From NCBI GenBank assembly GCA_947044365.1, contig OX345640.1, positions 8,445,588-8,509,587 of the forward strand: a stretch of 64,000 nucleotides of DNA, read 5' to 3'. The stretch's first letter is position 1. Every line of letters starts with the position of its first letter. This DNA is from Petrosia ficiformis (taxonomy: Eukaryota; Porifera; Demospongiae; Haplosclerida; Petrosiidae). This document shows positions 48,669 to 58,461 of this stretch, one piece after another. Below the pieces are notes generated by a model. That model was not told the DNA's origin. It ran no database searches and was given only the letters and a program-made list of their open reading frames with translations. The position numbers and the translations under genes were made by a program.

Positions 48669-50100
48669 TTAGTTCTTTTTGGTACATGAAGGACACATAT
48701 TGTTGAGTGTACATTGTCCATGATATAGTTTATGACAAATCACACATATTTTAAGAGGTGCACGAAAACACACACAATGTGACATCATGGTCACTGGTAG
48801 AGTAGTGTTAGTTTCAGCTTGTGGTTTACAATAAGAATGTTCTTGTAGTATTTGTTGTCTTGTGTGATGTAATGCATTGTAATGTTGTCGAGGTAATTGA
48901 ATTGGTAGACTGCTAGTTGAGTGATTAGGTAATCGTGGAGTTGAAGTAAAGAGAGTTTTGTACACAAGATTTTGTTGTTCACTGTAGTTTTCTGAACATG
49001 GATAATATACTCCAGAATTGTTTACGAATTTTTCACTTTTCTCTCCCCAAACATCTTCATAAAACTGGTCTTTCCAAGATGGTATGGTATTAGATAAGGT
49101 TAAGTTTCTCTTGTTGTGTAGCGTTCCCATTGCTAATCGATCCTGCCATTCTCTAAGTGCAACACTAATGTACTCATTATTAAGGGCAGAATCTAAAGAT
49201 CTAAATGATTATAGCAATTAACTTAGTTTAATCAACTAAAAGAGTTTGAAACAATAGAATACTTACTTTGGTTCATTCATGAAAATACTATCTCTATCAT
49301 ACTGTGGTAATTGTTCAATTAACTTATTTCTTGATAAAATGGGCAAAGAACTGAACTTTTCTGAACATACTAAACTCTAATATTAGAAATATATATATAT
49401 AATAATGATAATAATGATAACACCATACCTTTATATTACTAGTAGCTAAAGGTGATTGTGGTGTTAGTAACATAGAATATACTGATCTGTTGTCACTATT
49501 AACATGTGATGTTTGAAGTGACACATCATGTTCATCACTAAGATCAGACTCATCTTCACCTAATAACAAAACCACACCCATTAACAATATCAAAAATAAA
49601 CAAATTGTTAAATATTATATACCTTGTGAATCAGAGAGACTAGATCTAATTAAAGGTGTTTGTAATAATCTCTTTGGACTTCTTGATTCTAATGTACATG
49701 AAGAAGCAACACAAATGTTATTACGAGGAGAGGGAGGACGCCATTCTGGAATAATTGTCACACCAACAGGCTCCTTTCTACCACCTTGTACATGGCATGG
49801 ATCAGCACTGATCTGTCCTGTTTTAAGAAACACAACTTCTACCCAATTAGTAGTTGACATCATACAATAGACATCAGGATCAGGGAATTGAGCTGTTGAG
49901 GATGAGGAGGTAATTGACTTTATATTAGCCATCCTAGTTGCTTTCCTTTTTCTTCCACGAGAGTAAGGTCGCACACGTTTGTTCATAGAAGCCAATAGAC
50001 TCCTAACTGGTGAAGATACAATGGAGTCATTTGCTGATTGACCAGTTGACGACGTCTCCAACCTATGTGATTGGCCTAACGGTCTCAATCCATCGGGCAT
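48669..50100 (-). CDS. ASXL-like protein: DEUBAD-like segment and terminal Cys/His finger
   Basis: Four exons (49623-50100, 49429-49559, 49267-49376, 48669-49200) give 416 aa. Residues about 205-290 resemble the DEUBAD domain of additional-sex-combs proteins: FSSLPILSRNKLIEQLPQYD, SALNNEYISVALREWQDRLA and WKDQFYEDVWGEK. The C-terminus, CVCFRAPLKICVICHK with LYHGQC and CPSC, matches the atypical PHD finger that ends ASXL proteins. In flies and vertebrates ASXL binds the deubiquitinase BAP1/Calypso through DEUBAD and activates removal of ubiquitin from H2A. The N-terminal HARE-HTH domain of ASXL is not present: the ATG at 50100 is only 71 bp from the next gene, leaving no room for it. Basic KRVRPYSRGRKRKATR (about 40-56) may be a nuclear signal. 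Assignment rests on visual resemblance. Confidence 0.75.
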
Positions 50101-50171
50101 TTTGCTTATAATGAAACCACGCCCACTAATTCATTTTGTATGTTATTATTATTATTGTTAAACTACATAAT

Positions 50172-52136
50172 TTATATTACTATATTAATATTACTAGTCA
50201 TTTCTTTCAGGAGATCTTCTATTTCAGCTGATACATAATTCGGTACACCGCTGACACTCTTCAACACTTTTTTGCCTTCATTCTTCCATACATCATAAAA
50301 CGATTTCCAATTTTCAACTGTTTGTCTCATCTCTTGTTCACGAAGCTGTACTATATTGGCTAAACGAATTCCTTGCTTCTGCATTAAAACATTAGATACT
50401 GCTGCAATTATGTGTCCAGGATCAATAACAAGATCTGCTATTGTTGAAGTAGGCAGGTTAAAAATGCAAACATACAATTGATTTACCAGAAGTTGTGAGA
50501 GGTCAGCTAGTGGAAGGAAATGGTGAAAGTCCAGATACTGGAGACTGTACGAACATGTTGAAATACATTCACATAATAGTGTAATTACCTCATTTGCATT
50601 ACTGCTCTCTATACTCACAGATAATTCAACTTTGTCAGCTAGTTCTAGTACTGGCTTATAAATAGAAATTGAAGAAGCATTTATCCGAGTTTGTTTTAAT
50701 ATAAATGTCTTGGCATGTATCAGGGTCTTTTCTGGAAATGGCGGGAGACGATCACCAAGGCTAAGCAACAAGGTATTAAATGAAATTTTGGGATATGCAG
50801 CAAAGATTACTTTCAAAAGATTGTTATCATATACACGATGAAGATATAATGATTTCTTGTAGCAACAGTTTTTTGCCATCATTTGAGGAGCAATGGCTGG
50901 AACATTTGTAGTGTCAATTTTCAAACTACCTAAGGATAACGACTGCTCGTGTGCAGTTGGCGTGTTCAAGTATGCTAATAAAATATCAATAAAATTCCTT
51001 CCTGCGATATGAATTCCATGAAGCCTCAAGTCACGAATGGTGGTAATTGCAATGGATGGAGAGATAATGTCTTCAAAGTTAGGTCTAGCAACTCGAAGAT
51101 GTAAACTGGTTAATTGTTCTTTTAAGAATAGTGGATTGTTAATGCAGTCTTGATCACTATAATGCATTGTAATAGACAAATGTTTAACATTTGGAAATTG
51201 AGACAACATTTCTTCAAGTAATTGTGCAGAACTGAATGTTACTGGTATAAGATTAGAATCATCAGACTTAAGCATTGCTGGCTGTGAAATCACGATATCA
51301 TCGCATTTAGTGTTGTTTCTTACAACAGCAATAATTTTAGCAGTTGTCTCACTAAAAACTGGTGAGTTGACTTTATTACTATATTCAGTACATTCGGAAT
51401 TACGAAACATTCTCAAATATTTTGTATATATAAAAATCGTTTCAAGTTTGTTGGTAACTTCTTTCACTAGCATTTCACTCCACTCTGTACTATCATCATC
51501 GTATTCCAAAGGAAAGACAGAGGGGCACCAATTAGGAAAATGTTTAGTAATTAATTTAATACGCATAATTACTGGTATATCACATCCAACTGTTAAGTTA
51601 TATGGATATGAATCTAATAACTTCATATATTCTAAAGAAATGAAATGACAAGAGATATCTGTGTCTGGTGTTAATCTACCTTTTACACAATGAAGACCAT
51701 GTAAAGTTGAACCGACCTTCATTTTAATCATTCCAGTATCAGAAAATGTGATGTTACTGATGATAAACATTGCACCGCTAAGAGGAGGACATATTTCTGT
51801 GGTTCTATACTGGTGAGGAATATTCTGTAGACATGAGAGAAGGTATCGGTCTTTCCATGAAATCTGTCTGCCGGGAATTTCATCAAAAGGGGAAATATTG
51901 GAGTATTTTAGAAGACTTGTATTGAAACGATGCTTCCATACTTCCTCTATGTCAATTATCAAACCAGTCAAGAAATCAGAGCATTTAGAGAGTCGATAGA
52001 GATCAATGGCAGGTACATTTATCAGTATACGAGTTCGTAAACGTGGTGGCAGAAGAGCTAGAACATCAGCTGTATATGAAGATACATTTGATATAATAGC
52101 TAGCATACAGTGACTTTGTAGCGAACAACCATTCAT
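50172..52136 (-). CDS. Intronless F-box-like / leucine-rich protein
   Basis: 654 aa in one exon, unlike its intron-rich neighbours. Residues about 24-72 (DVLALLPPRLRTRILINVPA followed by IDLYRLSKCS and VWKHRF) look like an F-box, the Skp1-binding motif of SCF ubiquitin ligases. The rest is Leu/Ile-rich with recurring LxxLxL stretches (for example LTSLHLRVA, LRLHGIHI, LSLGSLKI, YLDFHHF) suggestive of degenerate leucine-rich repeats. No catalytic motif is visible. Lack of introns suggests retrotransposition or a lineage-specific family. I do not recognise an orthologue outside this lineage. It is divergent from the possible transcript at 52233. Confidence 0.75.
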   Translation of the reverse strand: MNGCSLQSHCMLAIISNVSSYTADVLALLPPRLRTRILINVPAIDLYRLSKCSDFLTGLIIDIEEVWKHRFNTSLLKYSNISPFDEIPGRQISWKDRYLLSCLQNIPHQYRTTEICPPLSGAMFIISNITFSDTGMIKMKVGSTLHGLHCVKGRLTPDTDISCHFISLEYMKLLDSYPYNLTVGCDIPVIMRIKLITKHFPNWCPSVFPLEYDDDSTEWSEMLVKEVTNKLETIFIYTKYLRMFRNSECTEYSNKVNSPVFSETTAKIIAVVRNNTKCDDIVISQPAMLKSDDSNLIPVTFSSAQLLEEMLSQFPNVKHLSITMHYSDQDCINNPLFLKEQLTSLHLRVARPNFEDIISPSIAITTIRDLRLHGIHIAGRNFIDILLAYLNTPTAHEQSLSLGSLKIDTTNVPAIAPQMMAKNCCYKKSLYLHRVYDNNLLKVIFAAYPKISFNTLLLSLGDRLPPFPEKTLIHAKTFILKQTRINASSISIYKPVLELADKVELSVSIESSNANEVITLLCECISTCSYSLQYLDFHHFLPLADLSQLLVNQLYVCIFNLPTSTIADLVIDPGHIIAAVSNVLMQKQGIRLANIVQLREQEMRQTVENWKSFYDVWKNEGKKVLKSVSGVPNYVSAEIEDLLKEMTSNINIVI

Positions 52137-52168
52137 CTCGTTGATTAATTAAAACTAATATGCGAATA

Positions 52169-52178
52169 GCGCATGCGC
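52169..52178. promoter_or_regulatory. NRF1-like palindrome GCGCATGCGC
   Basis: The ten-base core GCGCATGCGC, followed by A, lies between the divergent F-box-like gene (ATG at 52136) and the possible transcript starting near 52233. It matches the NRF1 core; the first flanking base deviates from the consensus. Confidence 0.6.
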
Positions 52179-52232
52179 AGTTGCGCACAATTCAAAAAAA
52201 AAAAAAACAATAGAGGAGAGTCAGGAGACAAG

Positions 52233-52441
52233 ATGGAGAAGCGGTAAGTGTGTACTGCACTATTTATGAGCAAAGATATAGCTTTTAAATAGTAAATACC
52301 AGGTATACAGATTGCTGGGACTGATGATTGCTTCTTTTCGTCTTGGAATATATCCGATCATTTATGATATTTATTTCCATGTATTTCTTTAGAGTAACAA
52401 AACATGGAATAAGATTACCAGTACCTTAAAAGATATTGTTT
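52233..52441 (+). other. Possible transcript start with minimal ORF (MEKRVTKHGIRLPVP)
   Basis: ATGGAGAAGCG at 52233-52243 is followed by a good donor (GTAAGT). An acceptor TTTCTTTAG precedes 52393, and the joined frame ends after 15 codons; another donor (GTGAGT) follows at 52442. The layout looks like two small exons of a gene driven by the GCGCATGCGC promoter, but the coding part is too short to call a protein. It could be the 5' end of a noncoding RNA running into the repeat array that follows, or of a decayed gene. Confidence 0.35.
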
Positions 52442-52579
52442 GGTGAGTTTTATGTTATCATTGTTCATTCATACAGCTTGGTAAAGGAATGTTGAATTGC
52501 TGTACTAATCTAGTATTGCTAGACCTTGTTATAGTTACTAGTACTGTTATTGGGTAAAGTATATCTATATATATTTCTA

Positions 52580-54440
52580 TATTTTTTGTATTGAGCTTCA
52601 GTATTTATTGGCTGTTGGATAGCAGATTATAGGACAGTAATTTAGTGATATATTTTTAATGCTTTGTGTTTTTAATTACTAATATTTAAATGATTATATA
52701 TTTCTTCTATTTTATATTTCTTAGGAGTTAACAAGAAATATTCCACTGGTGAGTAAATTTCCAATCGGCAATTTATAATCATGTATTACTGTAGAGTTAA
52801 ATCGCTTTGGAATATATATTACTAAATACTATCTTATTTTTTGTATTGAATTTCAGACACCATGAGCTGTTAGCGGCAGATTATAGGACAGTAATTTGGG
52901 AATGTATTTTCAGAGTAGATTTAACCCAATATACCTGTAATTTAATCTACAGTAAATATCAATATTGAATAATTATTATAATATATATTATCTTTTTTCA
53001 TATGCTGAGCTACTGAAAGCAAAAAGTACAAAAAGATAACTACTTTCAAAGGTGAGTACATCCTTAATCTACAATGTATAGTAATGTATTACTGTACAGT
53101 TAAATTTCTTTGGAATGTATATTTCTAAATACTATCTTATTTTTTGTATTGAATTTCAGACACCATGAGCTGTTAACGGCAGATTATAGGACAGTAATTT
53201 AGGAATATATTTTCAGAGTAGATTTAACCCAATATACCTGTAATTTAATCTACAGTAAATACCAATATTGATTAATTATATTATCTTTTTTCATATGCTG
53301 AGCTACCAAAAGAGAAGACTACAAATGGTTACTACTTTCAAGAGGTGAGTACATTCTTAATCCACAATGTATAATAATGTAATACTGTACAGTTAAATCT
53401 CTTTGGAATATATATTACTAAATACTATCTTATTCTTTGTATTGAATTTCAGACACCATGAGCTGTTAACGGCAGATTATAGGACAGTAATTTGGGAATG
53501 TATTTTCAGAGTAGATTTAACCCAATATACCTGTAATGTAATCTACAGTAAATATCAATATTGAATAATTATTATAATATATATTATCTTTTTTCATATG
53601 CTGAGCTACTGAAAGCAAAAAGTACAAAAAGATAACTACTTTCAAAGGTGAGTACATTCTTAATCTACAATGTATAGTAATGTATTACTGTACATGCAGT
53701 TAAATCTCTTTGGAATATATATTACTAAATACTATCTTATTTTTTGTATTGAATTTCAGACACCATGAGCTGTTAACGGCAGATTATAGGACAGTAATTT
53801 AGGAATATATTTTCAGAGTAGATTTAACCCAATATACCTGTAATGTAATCTACAGTAAATATCAATATTGAATAATTATATTATCTTTTTTCATATGCTG
53901 AGCTACCAAAAGAGAAGACTACAAATGGTTACTACTTTCAAGAGGTGAGTACATTCTTATCCACAATGTATAATAATGTAATACTGTACAGTTAAATCTC
54001 TTTGGAATATATATTACTAAATACTATCTTATTCTTTGTATTGAATTTCAGACACCATGAGCTGTTAACGGCAGATTATAAGACAGTAATTTAGGAATGT
54101 ATTTTCAGAGTAGATTTAACCCAATATACCTGTAATGTAATCTACAGTAAATATCAATATTGAATAATTATTATAATATATATTATCTTTTTTCATATGC
54201 TGAGCTACTGAAAGCAAAAAGTACAAAAAGATAACTACTTTCAAAGGTGAGTAAATTCTTAATCTACAATGTATAATAATGTATTACTGTACAGTTAAAT
54301 CTCTTTGAAATACATATATATTTCTAAATATTTATCTTATATTCTTATATTGAATTTCAGACACCATGAGCTGTTGATGGACAGTAATTTAGAAATGTAT
54401 TTTCTTAATACAACTGTACTGTAGTTTAATTCATTTTTAT
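52580..54440 (+). repeat. ~300-bp tandem array with exon-like boundaries
   Basis: Each full unit contains CTATCTTATTTTTTGTATTG, AATTTCAGACACCATGAGCT, GGCAGATTATAGGACAGTAA and ends TTTCAAAGGTGAGTAC or TTTCAAGAGGTGAGTAC. GTGAGT donors fall near 52752, 53052, 53345, 53648, 53945 and 54247. Two unit types alternate, giving a 600-bp higher-order period. Each unit thus has an acceptor-like and a donor-like site about 200 bp apart with stops in the likely frames. Confidence 0.85.
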
Positions 54441-54519
54441 ACTTTGTGTTTGGAAATTCTTATAACAATAATTTTTAGGACAATGTAACAAATTTTTGTA
54501 TTGAGATTAATAAGCAAAT

Positions 54520-54795
54520 ATGGCACTGACTTCGAGAGTTTGTAGGAAAATGCTAAACAGAAACTTGTTCAGTGGAGATCCATTTCAATTTCTCAGTATT
54601 TGAATGAAGTATTTGATATCAAGAATGAAGAAGATTTTAAAACTAAAGTGTTAGAGTCCAAGAAACCTGTGATTATTGACTTCCATGATCTGATGTGGCC
54701 ATGTTTAGCCCAATTTCAACTGATATAGTGGATGGGAGATATGGAAATATGGATTTAACTAAAGTGAATATTGATAATAATCAAGAATTTGAATT
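54520..54795 (+). pseudogene. Thioredoxin-2-like (mitochondrial) pseudogene fragment
   Basis: The segment opens ATGGCACTGACTTCGAGAG, a presequence-like N-terminus, then after a stop and frame shift reads NEEDFKTKVLESKKPVIIDF, a typical thioredoxin strand and helix. The active-site region is scrambled (only WPC survives of W-C-G-P-C). It continues with IVDGRYGNMDLTKVNIDNNQEF. Exon junctions expected in such a gene are absent within the fragment, so it may be a truncated retrocopy carried inside the repeat family. Confidence 0.6.
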
Positions 54796-54849
54796 TCAAA
54801 CAATGAGCTGTTGTGATGGCAGGACAGTAATTTAATATAAAATATTTTT

Positions 54850-55085
54850 CTGCAACTGTATTTTAGGTTATTCTTCATTGATACATCGTGGCAAAGAAAT
54901 GCTGAATTGGTGTACTAATCTAGACCTTACAGTTACTAGTAGTTGTTATGATTCTAAAGTATTTTGGATTAAAAATGTTGTTTGTAGCAACCATCAGCAT
55001 TTTAGAACTCTCTTGAAGTTCACTTTGAACCATGAACTATATATAGCCTTTGTACTTGCAAAATCAATCATTTTAGATTGAGCTG
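54850..55085 (+). repeat. Chimeric junction between the 300-bp array and the 182-bp satellite
   Basis: 54860-54960 resembles 52460-52560 (TTCAT..ACA, GGTGTACTAATCTAG, CTTACAGTTACTAGTA), so this sequence flanks the 300-bp array on both sides. It then passes directly into satellite sequence (AAAAATGTTGTTTGTAGCAA), closer here to the intronic XPO7 variant than to the array that follows. Confidence 0.65.
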
Positions 55086-57350
55086 AAAAAATTACTCGAG
55101 TTAGATAATGAATTAATGATGTCCTTAATATGTTTCCAAAGTGGTTTTGTTCAATAATATTATGTGTTAGAACCGTGAGCATTTTAATATTCTATCAAAA
55201 TTTGAATTTTTAACCTGAACTATAGCCTTTGTACTGATTTTTCATTGCAAAATCAATGCCTTCAGATTGACCCGAAACTGTTCCTAGAGTTAGATAATGA
55301 TGTCCTTAATATATTTCCAAAGTGGTTTTGATCAATAACATTATCTGTTAGAACCGTGAGCATTTTAATATTCTATCAAAATTTGAATTTTTACCCTGAA
55401 CTATAGCCTTTGTATTGATTTTTCATTGCTAAATCAATCATTTGAGATTGAGCCAAAACTGTTCCTAGAGTTAGATAATGATGTCCTTAATAGGTTTCCA
55501 AAGTGGTTTTGATCGTAATATTATGTGTTAGAACCGTGAGCATTTTAATATTTTATCAAAATTTGAATTTTACCGTATACTATAGCCTTTGTACTGATTT
55601 TTCATTGCAAAATCGATCCTTACAGATTGAGCCGAAACTGTTCCTAGAGTTAGATAATGATGTCCTTAATAATTATGTTTCCAAAGTGGTTTTGATGAAT
55701 AATGTTATCTGTTAGAACCATGAGCATTTTAATATTCTATCAAAATTTGAATTTTTACCCTGAACTATAGCCTTTGTACTGATTTTTCATTGCAAAATTG
55801 ATCCTTTCAGATTTGTCCGAAACTGTTCCTAGAGTTAGATAATGATGTCCTTAAATATGTTTCCAAAGTGGTTTTGATCAATAACATTATCTGTTAGAAC
55901 CGTGAGCATTTTAATATTCTATCAAAATTTGAATTTTTACCCTGAACTATAGCCTTTGTATTGATTTTTCATTGCTAAATCAATCATTTGAGATTGAGCC
56001 AAAACTGTTCCTAGAGTTAGATAATGATGTCCTTAATAGGTTTCCAAAGTGGTTTTGATCGTAATATTATGTGTTAGAACCGTGAGCATTTTAATATTTT
56101 ATCAAAATTTGAATTTTACCGTATACTATAGCCTTTGTACTGATTTTTCATTGCAAAATCGATCCTTACAGATTGAGCCGAAACTGTTCCTAGAGTTAGA
56201 TAATGATGTCCTTAATAATTATGTTTCCAAAGTGGTTTTGATGAATAATGTTATCTGTTAGAACCATGAGCATTTTAATATTCTATCAAAATTTGAATTT
56301 TTACCCTGTACTATAGCCTTTGTATTAATTTTTTCATCAAAAATCACTCGTTTCAGATTGAGCCGAAACTGTTCCTAGAGTTAGATAATGATGTCCTTAA
56401 TATGTTTCCAAAGTAGTTTTGATCAATAATATTGTGGGTGAGAACCGTGAGCATTGTAATATTCTATCAAAATTTGAATTTTTACCCTGAACTATAGCCT
56501 TTGTACTGATTTTTCATTGCAAAATCGATGCTTTCAGATTGACCCGAAACTGTTCCTAGAGTTAGATAATGATGTCCTTAATATGTTTCCAAAGTGGTTT
56601 TGATCAATAAAATTATCTGTTAGAACCGTGAGCATTTTAATATTCTATCAAAATTTGAATTTTTACCCTGAACTATAGTCTTTGTATTGAAAATCACTCG
56701 TTTCAGATTTGTCCGAAACTGTTCCTAGAGTTAGATAATGATGTCCTTAATATGTTCCCAAAGTGGTTTCGATCAATAACATTATCTGTTAGAACCGTGA
56801 GCATTTTAAAATTCTATCAAAATTTGAATTTTTACCCTGAACTATAGCCTTTGTATTGATTTTTTCATCAAAAATCACTTGTTTCAGATTTGTCCGAAAC
56901 TGTTCCTAGAGTTAGATAATGATGTCATTAATATGTTTCCAAAGTAGTTTGGATCAAAAATATTGTGGATGAGAACCGTGAGCATTTTAATATTCTATCA
57001 AAATTTAAATTTTTAACCTGAACTATAGCCTTTGTACTGATTTTTCATTGCAAAATCAATGCCTTCAGATTGACCCGAAACTGTTCCTAGAGTTAGATAA
57101 TGATGTCCTTAATATGTTTCCAAAGTGGTTTTGATCAATAACATTATCTGTTAGAACCGTGAGCATTTTAATATTCTATCAAAATTTGAATTTTTACCCT
57201 GAACTATAGCCTTTGTACTGATTTTTCATTGCAAAATCGATGCTTTCAGATTGACCCGAAACTGTTCCTAGAGTTAGATAATGATGTCCTTAATATGTTT
57301 CCAAAGTGGTTTTGATGAATAATGTTATCTGTTAGAACCATGAGCATTTT

Positions 57351-57640
57351 AACTTAGTAACCTAATGAGCGTGGGTGTTAGTCTCGATTTCTTTTTTTTA
57401 CTGCAGAATTCAATTCTACATTTCAGAAAAAGTGTTTGTCTAAATATACTTTCTATCAAATTTGTGTTTAGTTTTTGAGTTATTTGCAAAAGAAGTTCCT
57501 GATACTGCAAACTTTAAAATCTACGCAAAGTCATCGAGATTGATTGTATAAGCAAAAAAATTACATGGTTGCAAACTACTATTAAAGAACAATAAAGTTA
57601 CGAAGAGTTTTTGTTTGTATGCCCTTTAGTTTTTGTTTAA
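57351..57640 (+). repeat. 290-bp insert in satellite, copy 1
   Basis: Non-satellite sequence beginning ACTTAGTAACCTAATGAGCG, with AACAATAAAGTTACGAAG near its end, replaces part of a monomer. Nearly identical copies lie at 58171-58461 and 61309-61598. Confidence 0.9.
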
Positions 57641-58170
57641 TATTCTATCAAAATTTGAATTTTTACCCTGAACTATAGTCTTTGTATTGAAAATCACTCG
57701 TTTCAGATTTGTCCGAAACTGTTCCTAGAGTTAGATAATGATGTCCTTAATATGTTTCCAAAGTGGTTTTGATCCATAACATTATCTGTTAGAACCATGA
57801 GCATTTTAATATTCTATCAAAATTTGAATTTTTACCCTGAACTATAGCCTTTGTATTGATTTTTTCATCAAAAATCACTCGTTTCAGATTTGTCCGAAAC
57901 TGTTCCTAGAGTTAGATAATGATGTCCTTAATATGTTTCCAAAGTGGTTTTGATCAATAACATTATCTGTTAGAACCGTGAGCATTTTAATATTCTATCA
58001 AAATTTGAATTTTTACCCTGAACTATAGCCTTTGTACTGATTTTTCATTGCAAAATCGATGCTTTCAGATTGACCCGAAACTGTTCCTAGAGTTAGATAA
58101 TGATGTCCTTAATATGTTTCCAAAGTGGTTTTGATGAATAATGTTATCTGTTAGAACCATGAGCATTTTA

Positions 58171-58461
58171 ACTTAGTAACCTAATGAGCGTGGGTGTTAG
58201 TCTCGATTTCTTTTTTTTACTGCAGAATTCAATTCTACATTTCAGAAAAAGTGTTTGTCTAAATATACTTTCTATCAAATTTGTGTTTAGTTTTTGAGTT
58301 ATTTGCAAAAGAAGTTCCTGATACTGCAAACTTTAAAATCTACGCAAAGTCATCGAGATTGATTGTATAAGCAAAAAAATTACATGGTTGCAAACTACTA
58401 TTAAAGAACAATAAAGTTACGAAGAGTTTTTGTTTGTATGCCCTTTAGTTTTTGTTTAATA
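58171..58461 (+). repeat. 290-bp insert in satellite, copy 2
   Basis: Same insert as at 57351, 820 bp downstream, with the same satellite flanks, so it was copied as part of a larger unit rather than inserted anew. Confidence 0.9.

Noticed and set aside
48791..48982. 63-aa minus-strand ORF
   Set aside because: Alternative frame of the last ASXL-like exon.
55503..56261. Two identical 70-aa ORFs ([14 protein letters not shown]...)
   Set aside because: They fall in satellite monomers; identity comes from array homogenisation. No initiation context or homology supports a protein.
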